From NCBI RefSeq assembly GCF_002099425.1, contig NW_018343955.1:12758001-12822000 (forward strand): a stretch of DNA of 64,000 nt, in the 5' to 3' direction. The stretch comes from Phascolarctos cinereus. Lineage: Eukaryota; Chordata; Mammalia; Diprotodontia; Phascolarctidae. This document shows positions 21,750 through 32,809 of this stretch, piece after piece. Each line of letters starts with the position of its first letter. The stretch's first letter is position 1. The notes under the pieces were generated by a model. That model made no database searches. It saw only the letters and a program-made list of their open reading frames with translations, and was not told the DNA's origin. Position numbers and translations under genes: made by a program.

Positions 21750-22075
21750 AGAGGTCATAGATTTCACATTAGGTGGGACCTCAAAGGTCTTCCATCCCAA
21801 TACTCTCATTTTTTTTTGTGAGGCAGTTGGGGTTAAGTGACTTGCCCAGGGTCACACAGCTAGTAAGTCAAGTATCTGGTCTGAGATGGGATTTGAACTC
21901 AAGTCCTCCTGACTCCAGGTCAGTGCTCTATCCACCCTCGTTTTTTAGAGCAGGAAACTGAGGCCCAGAAATGTTATAAAACATAGGTAGGAAGAAGTCA
22001 AACTGATTCAAACCTAGGTCCACTGACTCCAGATGCAGCACTGACTTAATTTCTACCACCCAATGCTGCCACCTG
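21750..22075 (-). mobile_element. MIR3-like SINE (antisense) invaded by a younger SINE
   Basis: Left part 'ggtcatagatttcacattag' (to about 21808) and right part 'gagcaggaaactgaggccca' (from about 21943) belong to one antisense MIR3. A SINE (21809-21942, 'ttggggttaagtgacttgcc') lies between them. Confidence 0.8.
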
Positions 22076-22189
22076 GGATTTTTGTTTTGAAAGTGTATAT
22101 ATGTGTTTAATTTAATTTTCATATAATTTCTATGACACTACATAGATTACACTATCAATTCTCAGGTTATTTCAAATTGAAGTGAGAGA

Positions 22190-22398
22190 CAATTTTTAAG
22201 TTTTCAGTGTGGGCATTCACCTCTCCGGCATCAGCAAATACTACAAATCAGGGCTTGATTTATTGTTTCATTGATTGTCTAGCCTTAAGAAGGTGATGGA
22301 AAAAATGTTAATTAATGCAGATTAAATTTAAAATGTGTCATGTGTGCATTTTTTTCTTTGGAAAACTTTTGTTAAAGATTTACCAGCACACTGCTGAC
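22190..22398. repeat. Unclassified interspersed repeat 'A', copy 1
   Basis: Shares 'tactacaaatcagggcttga', 'ttattgtttcattgatt' and the 'gtgtgcatttttttct ... ttaccagcacac' end with copies at 40230 and 50645. No coding capacity, no clear terminal repeats. Confidence 0.7.
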
Positions 22399-22642
22399 AT
22401 TCTGGTGACTCATGAGGGCACAGATGGGATTGCCAGAAGGAACCCATACAGCATTGTGAAAACTTACAAAGACTTGGTTAGGGAACTGAAGACCATTGAG
22501 ATTCAGGTTGTGATTTTCTCAGTGCTGCCTAATTAAAGACAAGGGCCACAGAAAGAAAAAAATTGCTTTAGGAAATGAACTTCTTCGGGTGGCTTTTGAG
22601 AAAATTGGGATTTCTAGATGATGGCTTAAAACACAAGAGTAC

Positions 22643-22784
22643 GGGGCAGCTAGGTGGCTCAGTGGATAGAGCACTGGCCCTGAAGTCAGGAGTACCTGAA
22701 TTCAAATCCAGCCTCAGACCAAACACTTGACACTTACTAGCTGTGTGACCCTGGGCAAGTCACTTAACCCAAACTGCTTAAAAC
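22643..22784 (+). mobile_element. Marsupial CORE-SINE inside the CR1/L3 element
   Basis: Complete copy flanked by aaaacacaagagta (22628-22641) and aaaacataagagta (22785-22798), a 14-base duplication with one mismatch. Confidence 0.96.
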
Positions 22785-23054
22785 AAAACATAAGAGTAGC
22801 AGATTGTTGGCCAGGGATAGAGGGCACCTAAAAAAAGATAACTGAAAAAGAATGTAGTTGCTTGGTGCCTTGCAAATTTAATCAAAAGAACTTGAAAATG
22901 GAAAACAATGGAAGAGGAGAGAAAAGTGTGTGTATTCGTCAAGCTAGAAATCCTATAAAGTAGACAATGAAGAATAAGGAATAGGTGAGACCTATAAAAA
23001 TTCGCAGAAGACAAAAATTCGAAAAGGAGAGAAACTTGTGGCCTCAAATGTTAT

Positions 23055-23227
23055 AGCACCATAGATTTAGAGTTGGAAGGGATCTCAGAGTCATTGATTC
23101 CAATCCCCTTATTATATCAGTGAGAAAACTGGAGCCCAGAGGTTAAGTAGCTTGTCCAAGCTAACATAGCTAGTCTGAGCAAGTTTTGAACCAGTCTTCT
23201 TAATTCCAAGTCCAGTGCCCTATCCAA
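23055..23227 (-). mobile_element. MIR3-like SINE (antisense)
   Basis: 'ccatagatttagagttggaa', 'cagtgagaaaactggagccc' and 'aattccaagtccagtgccct'. Confidence 0.85.
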
Positions 23228-23768
23228 AGTTTAATTAATAAGCAAAAGAAACTAATGGTCCTAATTCAAGGTGACAAATTTGACCTTTTAGGTATGACTG
23301 AGACTTAGTGGAATAAAACCCATGACTATCTTATTAAAAAGAACAGGGCTATTTGAAGGAGTAGAATGGAATAGCACTGTTATCTTTTTTTTTATTACCT
23401 AGAAAAATCATCAGCACACATGAATATTTCCATATATAAAGAAGGCTAGAAAAGGAAGATTTCATATAAAACCAGGAATCTACTATATACAGATTTTTTA
23501 AAAATAGATATTAAATTTAATGTGGTAGTTCCAACATTGCCTGACCTGACTATATCCTTTTTGGAATGTCTTTTAGTAACATTATATATTAAGATATATT
23601 CATTAAGAGAAATAGAGCAGTGGGAAGGCATGGTAGAGAACATATCAATGGAAGGAGAAACATAAGCTATTTTTTTTCATCACAGTATACTACAGAGAAC
23701 CTAAAAAGAAAGAGGAAATCAATGAGGAGTTTGGGAAACAGATCACAAACCTGATACAGAAGCATGAC

Positions 23769-23906
23769 CTCTGTGTCTCTGTCTCTATCTCTGTCTCTGC
23801 CTCTGTCTCTGTCTCTGTCTCTCTGTGTGTGCATGTGTGTCTCTGTTTCTCTCTTTCTCTCTCTGTCTGTTTCTCTCTGTCTCTCTATCTCTCCCCCTCT
23901 CTCTCC
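23769..23906. repeat. (CTCTGT)n pyrimidine microsatellite
   Basis: Interrupted CTCTGT/CTCT units; splits the endonuclease part of the CR1/L3 copy. Confidence 0.95.
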
Positions 23907-24169
23907 CAAAACTGAGTAACTAATAATTTCTCAACTTTCTTTAATGATCATTTCATGCTTTAAAAGGTAGATAAACCAACAAGGAGAATTATATTCTTGT
24001 TGTCACTGAATGAGAAGTGGAACAATGTGGTGGAAATGAAGGGAGGTCACTACCTCCTAGCATTCATGATAGAGGAGAGAAAAGCTGGGCATATTCTCAC
24101 GTGTCCTAAATTTTGGGAAAATGGTTTTCAAATGATTGAGGAGGATATGTAGGATCCCATGGACTAAGG

Positions 24170-24300
24170 TTCCTAATTCCATTAGAATATAAGCTTCTCA
24201 TGGGTAGGGAATATTTTTGCCTTCGTTTTATCCCCACTCTTAGCACAGTTTCTTGTGTATAGTGAGCACTTAATAAATACTTGTTGGCTGATTGTCTAAA
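24170..24300 (+). mobile_element. L2 3' end (sense)
   Basis: 'agaatataagcttctcatgg' and 'gagcacttaataaatacttg'. Confidence 0.85.
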
Positions 24301-24314
24301 CACCTACAGGAGAA

Positions 24315-24560
24315 GTTAGCCTAAGAGGGATAGAAACCTCTCATTTTACATATATACCTATTTGTATCACTTGGTAGGCATCTCTAGGGTGGAAGAGAGG
24401 AGTGGGGGAGAGAAGAAAAAAATTTACATGATAATTTTGTTGTATGTTTGAAAGGAATAACAAGTTGTGCATAGCAGATTTTCGGTTTCATGTACAATAT
24501 TTTTTATTGTACTATGTTACGGAAATGCTTGTTTTATCCCATAAATTAAAAAGAAAAGAA
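24315..24560 (+). mobile_element. L1-type 3' tail (sense)
   Basis: Matches the tail at 34835-35035: 'ggcatctctagggtggaaga', 'aacaagttgtgcatagcaga', 'tatgttacggaaatgcttgt'. Confidence 0.7.
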
Positions 24561-26244
24561 AAAAAGAATGAAATTCTGAAGATGTAAAAGGAAACATTTA
24601 CTATAAGGAGGAAAAACAGGAGTCATTTGAAGATGTCAACAATGAGGATGCATAGAAAACAAACTTAAATTTTTTAAAGATATATACAGAAGTTGGAGCA
24701 AATATGGCATGGTCCTTTGAAACTAGTATGCAGAGTGCTAAAGCTCAGAATGAGCTGAAACTAGCAAGGAAAATTCATGACAACAAAAAATCAGAAAGAG
24801 GGCTTGTTAGCTGTATTGGGGAGAAGAGAATAAAAGAAGAAATGAGACCCAGAGCTTGGATGGATGAGGCAACAATATCTGATAACAGAGAAAAGATAGA
24901 GTTATTCTATTTTTATTTTGCTTCTGTTTTCTCTGCCCAGGAAAATGATCTTTGCAGTGGCTTATGGGGAGTTGATAGCCAAGATAAACAAAGAGATAGT
25001 AAGACAGTATCTAACTGCTCCAGATTAGTTCAAGTCACCTGGACCAGATGAACTTCATCCTCGAATACTTAAAGAACTAGGGGACATGATTATTAAGCCA
25101 TTGTCAGTGATACTTGACATGTTGTGGAGACTAGAAAAGGGACCATAGCACTAGAAATAGTGCAAATGTCCCAATTTTCACCCAAGGGAAGAGAATTTGC
25201 AAATTTTCAGACAGTGAGCTTAATTTAAGTTCCTAGTGGAAAATATAAAGGATATCATTAAAAAGACAATTCATGAAAACCCAGAAAAGGAAGCAGTGAT
25301 AACAAAGAATCATTTGGTTTCATCAAAAATAGACCGTGTCAGTCTAACTTTATTTTCTTTTTTGACAGGATTATTAATACAGTAACTCAAGGGAGTGCTA
25401 TAGATACACTGTATCAAGATTTTAGTGAAATATTTGAGAAAAATATCTACTCTGTGGAACATATAGAGCATTGTAGACTAGATAATTAATAAAATTCCAT
25501 GGATTTATAACTGGTTGAATGGCCAGATTCAAAATGCATTCATTCATGATTAATTGTCAAATCGGCAGGAAGTCTCCAGTGGAGAACTCCAGGGATCTGT
25601 ACTTGGCCCTGTGTTAACATTTTTATCAACGACATGGATGGTATGCTCATCAAATTTGCAAGTGACACAAACTAGGAAGAATAATCAGCACACTGCATAG
25701 TATAATCAGAGTCCAAATATATTTTGACAGGCTAGAGCATTGGGCTAGATCTATTGAAAGGAAATTCAGTAGCGATAAATGTAAAGTCTTAGACTCAGAT
25801 TTAAACAACAGATTTCACAAGTATAAAGTGGGGAGACATGGCTAGAGAGCCATTTGTCTGACAAGATCTGAGGAGTTTATTGGTCTACGAGCTCAGAGAT
25901 ATGATGGAGTGGCCCAAAATGAGAAAATGTTGTCTTGGACTGCCTTGAATGAGGCAAAGCTTATAATAGTATGAAGTTCCCATTGTAATCTGCCTTGAAT
26001 ACATCTGAAATACTGTGAATAAATCTAAAGCAGTCTGTTATTAGTATCACAGCTTAGACAGGATGCTGATAAACTGGAGAGCTTCCAAAGGAAGGCAACC
26101 AGAATAGAGAAAGGCCTTGAGATATACCACTGATAGATATCAAAGATAGATAAGAAACTGGACCCAGAATTAAGTAGGAGGAGGACAGTGAACCAGATTA
26201 CATTTGGGAAAATTTTTAATGATACCCAGCTTCTCTTTGAAACA

Positions 26245-26365
26245 AGTAATCAATTAATCAACAAGCTTTGATTAAGAGTCTATTATATGTCAGGCACTGT
26301 GATAGGAACTGGGGATTAAAAGACAAAAAAATGAAACTGTCTCCGCCCTCAAGGAGTTTACCTTT
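26245..26365 (-). mobile_element. L2 3' end (antisense)
   Basis: 'gagtctattatatgtcaggc actgtgatagg' and 'ccctcaaggagtttacctt'. Confidence 0.85.
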
Positions 26366-26374
26366 TATGGGAAG

Positions 26375-26618
26375 GAAAGTGGTACAGTGGATAGAGTACT
26401 GGACCTGGAGTTAAGAAAATCTGAGTTCAAATCTGGCCTCACACAACCACTAGCTATGTGACCCTGGGCAAGTCACTCAACACTGTTGGCCTCAGTTTCT
26501 TCATCTGTAAAATGAGCTGGAGAAGGAAATAGCAAATCACTCTGGTATCTTTGCCAAGAAAACCCCAAAGAGGGTCATGAAGTTGGACACTATTGAAATG
26601 ACTCAACAACAACAAAAG
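26375..26618 (+). mobile_element. Marsupial CORE-SINE, long form (sense)
   Basis: 'ggtacagtggatagagtact', 'tatgtgaccctgggcaagtc', ending in aacaacaacaaaa. Confidence 0.93.
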
Positions 26619-26677
26619 TATGAGTATGGTTGATTGATATTTATTTAATTAGTCATCTTGCCCCTCTTTCTTTTCTT

Positions 26678-26822
26678 ATTTTTTGGCAATTGAGGTTAAG
26701 TGACTTGCCCAGGGTCACAGAGCTAATAAGTGTCAAGTGTCTGGTTTGAGGCTGGATTTGAACTCAGGTCCTCCTGACTCCAGGGCTGGTTCTCTATCCA
26801 CTGCACCACCTACTTACCCCCT
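26678..26822 (-). mobile_element. Marsupial CORE-SINE (antisense)
   Basis: 'ttgaggttaagtgacttgcc' to 'tatccactgcaccacctact'. Inverted pair with the copy at 26375. Confidence 0.93.
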
Positions 26823-27324
26823 CCCATTTTGCCCTTCTTAAAGTAAGTGGTAAGATGCCCAATCAATCAATATCAATCTTTAGCTTAAGTATGAAAAGTC
26901 CCTGGAATAGGAGTATGCAGGAATAATACTCAGATAAATTGAGGAAACCTAGGCAAACTCCAGGGGCCATATACAAGTTATCAAGCCAGTTTAGTTCCCG
27001 AGTCATTTGAGGGGTTAAAATGAATGTAGCATTCCAGGAAATCTATGGAGCAGTAGCCTAGAGGAAGGAGAGGCATTGGCTTCAACCTAGTCTTAGGTCT
27101 ATTTCCACCACTTCACAAGGAGCCCAGCAAAAAAAATACAAACTAAAACAAAGATGAAAACTAGCCATGCATAAGGGGGTACTTCTTGACACCCCTGTGA
27201 TAGGGAGGGAAGGATATTTTGGTCCAGGAGGGAAGTGATAAGACTTAGGGTGATTAGTTTCAATTCAGTCATTTTCACCTCCCATATTCCTTTGGGAATC
27301 ATATATAGATGAAGGAAGAAAGCA

Positions 27325-27540
27325 AACAAGCATGTATTAAGTGCCTACTATGTGCCATCTAGTTTAACAAATATGATCTCCTTTGATCTTCACAGCCACC
27401 CTGTGAGGTGGGTTTTATTATTATCCCCATTTTATAGCTGAGGAAACTAAGGTAGATAGAAGTTAAGTGGCTTGCCCAGGAACACTCAGTAAGCATCTGA
27501 GTCTAGATTTGAACCTTGGTCTTCCTGACTCCAGGTCTAC
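27325..27540 (-). mobile_element. MIR-type CORE-SINE (antisense)
   Basis: 'aagtgcctactatgtgccat', 'attattatccccattttata' and 'gtcttcctgactccaggtct'. Confidence 0.9.
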
Positions 27541-27639
27541 CTTTGAGCGGATGACAAAGGTATGAGTGAATGCAGTCTGTGTCCTGCAGTCTATATGGAG
27601 GCACGTGGACTGTCCTGGTTTACACTATTTATACCATCT

Positions 27640-28005
27640 TTCCAGTTTTAGTCCACGTTTCTCTAGTCCACAGATGTTATGACTTAGTTATTTGACTTAC
27701 TTGCTGTTCCTTATATCTGACACTCTATCTCCTGACTCCATTCCTTTATACTCTGTCCCTCATGTTCTCCCTTAAATGTTCTCCCTCCTCACCATTACCT
27801 CCTGGTTTCCCTAGATTCCTTCAAGATTAACTCAAACATCGTCTTCTACAGGAGGGCTTTTCCACTTCCCTGTGCTGCTAGAGCCTTCCCTCTGAAATTA
27901 CCTTCAATGTGTTCTGCATAGATTTTATATATACAGGGTTATTTACATGTTGTGTCTTCCCTCGCCTTAAAGTGTTAACTCCTTGAGGGCCTTTCATTAT
28001 ACCCC
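27640..28005 (+). mobile_element. L2 3' region (sense)
   Basis: 'ttcaagattaactcaaacat', 'tctacaggagggcttttcca' and 'gtgttaactccttgagggcc'. Confidence 0.8.
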
Positions 28006-28019
28006 AAATCTCTCCTGCA

Positions 28020-28475
28020 GAGAGTGCAACTCCAATGGGCGGGCCACATTGTTCGAATGCCAAATGCACACTTGACAAAAAGACTATTTTGTGGAGAATT
28101 CACACAGGGCAAGTGCTCACATGGTGGTCAGAAGAAGCAATACAAGGACATTCTCAGGGTCTCTCTTAAGAGCTTTAGAATTGGTTGCATGACGAGGGAG
28201 ACACTGGCACAGGACTGCTTAGCATGATGTGCCCACATCAAAAAAGATGCTATGCTCTATGAACAAAGCAGAATTGAAGTAGCTCAAAAGAAATGTGAGG
28301 TGCACAAATTTAGAGAATCTACCCCAAGTGTTCACATGTACTATTTGTGCCCAACCTGTGGTGGAACATTCCAAACTCCCATTGGTCTGATCAGCCTCAG
28401 TTGGACACACTGAAACTTGACTCTAGCATAGTGATGTCATTTTGGTCCTCTTCGAGAACAAAGGACAACAACCAA
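28020..28475 (+). mobile_element. ORF2 C-terminus of an APE-type LINE, ending in a C2H2-like finger
   Basis: One frame from 28024 reads MQLQWAGHIVRMPNAHLTKR, KSFRIGCMTRETLAQDC, then a stop (TGA 28225-28227, where the family has W), and continues CAHIKKDAMLYEQSRI ... LCPTCGGTFQTPIGLISL to about 28410. This is the LINE 'RWAGHVVRM ... GELSQGKRS.GGQKKR.KD' domain followed by a CPTC-x12-H finger in which the first His is replaced. The 3' UTR tail follows to 28475. The clade (RTE-like or other) cannot be settled by eye. Confidence 0.75.
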
Positions 28476-28942
28476 TAAGCCAACTAAACAATATTCCAAG
28501 CACTTAGTACAGTAATACAGCCCATTTTGCTACAGATGTGTACCAACAATACAAATTTTTTTCCCTACACAATTGATATAGTAGGGAACATTTTGAGCAT
28601 AATTTGAATTTTGAGCTTGCTTCGTCTTGATTTCTTCCGTGAGAAATAATGAGAGAGCTTGGAAAACTACCGCTTTACAATATTTCACAAGCTGCAACCC
28701 ACTTCCACAAGCAAATTTCAGATCTTAGTCCAGGTAAAATGTCATATTTATCTGCTGTGTTCTGGTGCATTAAGAGCTGTGGAAAGTGGAAAAAGACTGG
28801 TTTCACCAAACACACACCTCGTCCTGACCTGCCATGGGGGGCCAAGAGCTGTGACTTGCCTGGGTGCTCATGCAGCCTGGACTCAATTGCAGGCCAGGAG
28901 CAGCCTGACAGACTAGATGCTATTTATTTTAGTATTTATGTA
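28476..28942. other. No assigned feature
   Basis: Two overlapping open frames (28649-28945) in different frames without domain; no repeat recognised. Confidence 0.45.
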
Positions 28943-29542
28943 TAGGCAGTTCTCGCTTTATGTTAGAGGACCATTCCACAGACCTCTACAAAAAGCGATT
29001 TTTAAGTAATGTGAATTTGCCCACAGAGTGGGGAAGGGTAGAAGAGAGGAAAGTGGAAAGGGGCCCACCTCCATAGAGGGAGGGGGGCAAGCCTAAGGTT
29101 CAAGGACACATGGGGGCTGGGGACAAAGAAGCAAGAGGCAGAAGTAACACACAGGGGCCGGACAGATACACAGTACCCAGGCAGGAATGGACACCAGTGT
29201 GGACAGAAGGAAGACAGACACGCAGGGGCAGGACATGGAAAAGGTCTACTCTCTCAGCCTGTAGTTTTCAAAAGCCAACCTTCTCATCAGGCAACTATGG
29301 CAGCCGGTCTCTGCACATTCTTTCTTCTGCTTTCACTTGGAGGGATTTTTTCAGGTTTTTTTCTTTTTTTGGTGAGGAGGGTTGGGAAAGCCGCAGAACA
29401 CTAAGTGGCAGGAATAAAGAGAGAACTCAGTACTGTACAGTAAAGCTAACATAGCTGTTATTTTTGGAATGCGGATTTCTTTGAGAATTCTTTAGCAAGG
29501 TCAAATTTGTGTAATGCAAATTTATGAGAGAGAACTGTGTAT
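28943..29542. mobile_element. Non-autonomous Tc1/mariner-type element (Tigger/pogo-like MITE)
   Basis: Ends ataggcagttctcgctttat (left) and, reverse-complemented, atacacagttctctctcata (right) are terminal inverted repeats, flanked by TA on both sides. A second paired block lies inside: 'taagtaatgtgaatttgccc' against 'aaatttgtgtaatgcaaatt'. The roughly 600-base interior is purine-rich and has no transposase motif; the 114-codon frame at 29110-29454 is probably fortuitous. Confidence 0.62.
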
Positions 29543-29829
29543 TTCTTAACCATTTAATATACATAAAACTGTGCTCCTGTTTAAAAAATTAGGTTCCTAT
29601 CTTTTTTTTTAATGTATCACTGATGAAATTTTTGAGCTTTGTGTCATTAACCCCATTTCATCCCATAAACTCTGTTGTTTTTATTGCACGTCTGAGTAGC
29701 TTGGTGCTTTTTGAGAAGCATATGTCCAACTGCAGCACGACTGACTGAACATAGTAAGCATTTAATGGATGCTTGTTCAGTGGCTTCCTGGTGCCTTTGA
29801 TAGCAGACTGAATGAGTTTTGTTTTGGTG

Positions 29830-30345
29830 TTTCCAGGATGTCTAGCTGGAAATGCCCAATAGACAGCTTGTGATACAAGACTAAAATTCAGGAGAGAGAA
29901 TATGTCTAGAAACATAAATGTACAAGTCATTTGCATGAAAATTATAATTAAGCTTTTGGAAGCTGATGAGGTGACTTAGAGAGTGTAAGGAGGAGAGAAG
30001 AAAACCTGGAACAACCTGGGGGCGGGGAGGGATTAGCAGAGGGGGTGGGGAAGTAATACCCACAGGCAGTAGGGCAAGAATGATGATCCATTTAAAGAGA
30101 CTGAACAACCAAATAGTATGAGAACAAAGAGAGAAAAGTGTCCTTTCTGCAAAGTAATTTCAAGAGGGAGAGAAGTAGGGGAAAGGGTAGGGGAAGATCA
30201 GGAAAGACCTCTTGTAGGAGATGGTACCTGAGAGGTACTTTAAAGGACGCTAGGGATTCTGTGAGAGGGAAATGAGAAGGCAGTACGTTGCAGACAAGAA
30301 CAACCACTTGTGCAAATGTGTGGAGGTTAGATATAGAATGTCACT
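29830..30345 (-). mobile_element. L2 ORF2 and 3' pieces (antisense)
   Basis: 29830-30115 reads antisense through the L2 RT ('gaagctgatgaggtgactta', 'gcaagaatgatgatccattt'). 30120-30345 shows antisense L2 3' sequence ('ctcttgtaggagatggtacc', 'gttgcagacaagaacaacca'). The order is rearranged, so two copies are likely. Confidence 0.65.
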
Positions 30346-31238
30346 CACGTGCAAGGAAGCATTTATTGGGGGTCTGTGAAGAATGAGAAGTAGATTTAGA
30401 ATCAGAGAAACTGAGTTCAGTTCCTGGTTATGATATTTACTCTTTGAGTGCCCACAGACAATACGCCACCTTTCTGGAGCTATTTCTATAAAACCTGTAT
30501 CCGTAAATTGAGGCAAAAATGATTTTTTTTTATGTCATCAATTCCCAGTAGTGTGGTGAAGGCTAGGAATAGATTATTTCTAAATAATTGAAGGAAATGC
30601 TAAATTTCAGTTAGAGATTAGTGAAAATTCAAGTTCAATATAGATCTGTGGATTCACAAGGGGTCAGTGAATCACAGGTTGTCTAAATGGAAGACAAAGT
30701 GGCTTAAATGAGACAGAATGGTTGCCCTTGGGGCTAAGACTAAGAATTCACTGGTCAAGAAATCATATTGGATTCTCAGGAGGGAAATGAGGGTCCTCAG
30801 CAAAAAGCCGAAGAAAAATCGAAATTGCTATCTTCTCTCTATCCTTCCTCTTCTCTTCATGTGTGTATGTGTGTATGTATGTATGTATGCATGCATGTAA
30901 AAAGAGAGACAGAGAAAGTACTTTAATTAAAGGAGCTCAAGGTTGAACTCCCTCAGTCCAGTCAGATTTACTTTGCATTTAGAGATACTTGTACAAGCGC
31001 GGTAGATACCTCATACTTTAAAAATGGTGCCCACTCTAAAAACATTTTAGTTCTTTGGCAATTCTATGGAGTATAGGGACAAAGTTCAATTAGTCAAGGA
31101 GGGGAAGATTCAGTGAGGAAGGTTCTACTAAAATAGATAGAGAAAGGAAAGATTAAGAAATAATTGTAGGAATTCAAGAGGTATAGGAAGTGAAATAAGA
31201 CAGCAATAGCCCCACCATGAAAAAATGAGAAAAATCAG
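30346..31238. other. No assigned feature except a short microsatellite
   Basis: Contains (GTAT)n at 30858-30898. No gene or repeat recognised. Confidence 0.5.
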
Positions 31239-31375
31239 GGGCAGGTAAGTGGTGCAGTGGATAGAACACCAGCCTTGGAGTCAGAAGGACCTGAGTTCAA
31301 ATTCAGCCTTAGACACATGATACTTACTAGCTGTGTGACCCTGGGCAAATCACTTAACCCCGATTGCCTCACAAA
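31239..31375 (+). mobile_element. Marsupial CORE-SINE (sense)
   Basis: 'ggggcaggtaagtggtgcag' to 'ccccgattgcctcacaaaaa', complete head and core. Confidence 0.95.
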
Positions 31376-31389
31376 AAAAAGAGAGAGAA

Positions 31390-32299
31390 AAAAATCTCAA
31401 CAGGGATCTTGGAAATTAAAATAATAATTTAGTAGTTCAATAAAAGTTTCTGTATGTGTCTTCCTCTGTCTTGGTGGACTCTGTGGACCTAAGATACAGA
31501 CATATACACATAGAATTTTCCCCTAACTTCTTTTTTTCTGGACTAAATGAACAATCTTAACTGGCAAGGCATACTTAATGGTTTGAGAAACAAAATAGTA
31601 CAAAACTCTTTTGTAACTGGAAAAAGACTTCATTAGGTCTTTGCTTAATCCCTTGAGGGGGGGACTCAATACCTCACTTTAATGAACTAATTTATGGCCC
31701 ATTGACACTGGACAACCCTCACCACTTAGGCTGACTAGATAGATGAAAACAGGGGTTTCTTTGGGAATATGTCAAGGGAGTTTTGGGGGAAGGGTATCCT
31801 CTATTGGTCAGGAATCCAGAGCATACAAAAACTTTCCTTTCTAAATCTTCCTCTCCTTACTAATTGAACTGTGGATACCATCACTTTGCCCTATAAAGGT
31901 TCTGAAATTGTTAAATGTACCTGAAGTGACTCAAGATAGTTGTATAAAAGATGTGATCAAATTATTTCTGTAGATGGGTTTCCCTACCCCACTTCCTTGA
32001 GGAAAATAGCCATATCTTCAATATGAAGACTTTCTCGATCCATTTCCCACTTATCCTCCCAGCTGCCAGTATCCAGAGGAAAGTCCCCTTCTGAGAAACC
32101 AATACCCCTTGAGCCATGGAAGACATAAACATCAAAGGCAAAATTTGTTAGAAAAGAGCTCCACTCACAGAAGATGTTGATCAAACTATAACAGGAATAA
32201 CAAGTAGTTTTAATAACGAGCTCGAATTTATTTGAACATTTTGTTTTCCATAGATTTTCATTAGGGCAAGATAACTTATTATATCTGTTTAGAGAAGCA
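31390..32299. other. No assigned repeat; a minus-strand open frame of 109 codons
   Basis: Stop-free on the minus strand from 32313 to TAG at 31986-31984. The end reads FHGSRGIGFSEGDFPLDTGS and EDKWEMDRESLHIEDMAIFL. No family recognised, no convincing ATG; this length is not rare by chance in 64 kb. Confidence 0.3.
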
Positions 32300-32525
32300 C
32301 TATTTGCTGTTGTTCAGTCATGTCTGACTCTTTGTAAGCCGTTTGTGGTTTTCTTGGCAAAGATAATGGAACGATTTGCCTTTTCCTTCTCAGTTCATTT
32401 TACAGATGAGTAAACTGAGGCCAACAGGGTTAAGTGACAGCTAGTAAGTGTCTGAGGCCAGATTTGAACTCAAGAAGATGAGTCTTCCCAACTTCAGGCC
32501 CAGCACTCTATTCACTTAGCTGCCG
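32300..32525 (-). mobile_element. Marsupial CORE-SINE, long form (antisense)
   Basis: 'ttgttcagtcatgtctgact', 'acagatgagtaaactgaggc' and 'ttccaacttcaggcccagca'-type end. Confidence 0.9.
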
Positions 32526-32526
32526 G

Positions 32527-32760
32527 GAGAAGCAGTATAGCATAGCAGAAAAAGCATTGGAATTCGAGTCAGGAGAGTGGTTTGAGTCCTGGCTTTCACA
32601 CTCACTAACTGTATGAACATGGGCAAATCACTTAGCTCATGGCCTTAGTTTCTTCATCTGCAAAATGGGAATAATAACACTTGAACTCTCTCAAGGATGT
32701 TGTGATGAAAATTCTTTTTTAAAAATCCTGAAGAATTATGTAAATGCAAACAACTGTTAC
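32527..32760 (+). mobile_element. MIR (sense)
   Basis: 'gcagtatagcatagcagaaa', 'gaacatgggcaaatcactta' and 'cttcatctgcaaaatgggaa'. Confidence 0.85.
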
Positions 32761-32809
32761 AGTGAAAAGAGTGCAAGACAGGTAGTCAGGAGATCTGGGT
32801 TTGGAGGCT

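Larger units (their letters stand above)
22390..26235 (+). mobile_element. CR1/L3-clade LINE, long fossil copy (ORF1 esterase, endonuclease, RT, 3' end)
   Basis: In order on the + strand: ORF1 SGNH-esterase (22396-22540: ILVTHEGTDGIARRNPYSIV, VRELKTIEIQVVIFSVLPN; the catalytic-block GTND has become GTDG), continuing after a SINE with 'VVAWCLANLIKRT' (22850). Endonuclease (23245-23370: LMVLIQGDKFDLLGMTET, stop for W, WNKTHDYLIKK; 23680-23765: YYREPKKKEEINEEFGKQIT). Pre-RT ORF segment (24704-24950: MQSAKAQNELKLARKIHDNK ... FYFYFASVFSAQ). RT (25033-25130: KSPGPDELHPRILKELGDMI; 25560-25680: ELQGSVLGPVL, LIKFASDT for the FADDTK motif). 3' part (26060-26130: aaactggagagcttccaaag gaaggcaacc). Several stops and frame changes; ancient. 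Interrupted by SINE, MIR3, microsatellite, L2 and L1-tail insertions. Confidence 0.85.

Noticed and set aside
29110-29454. 114-codon frame inside the MITE
   Set aside because: Low-complexity basic composition from purine-rich DNA; no transposase motif.
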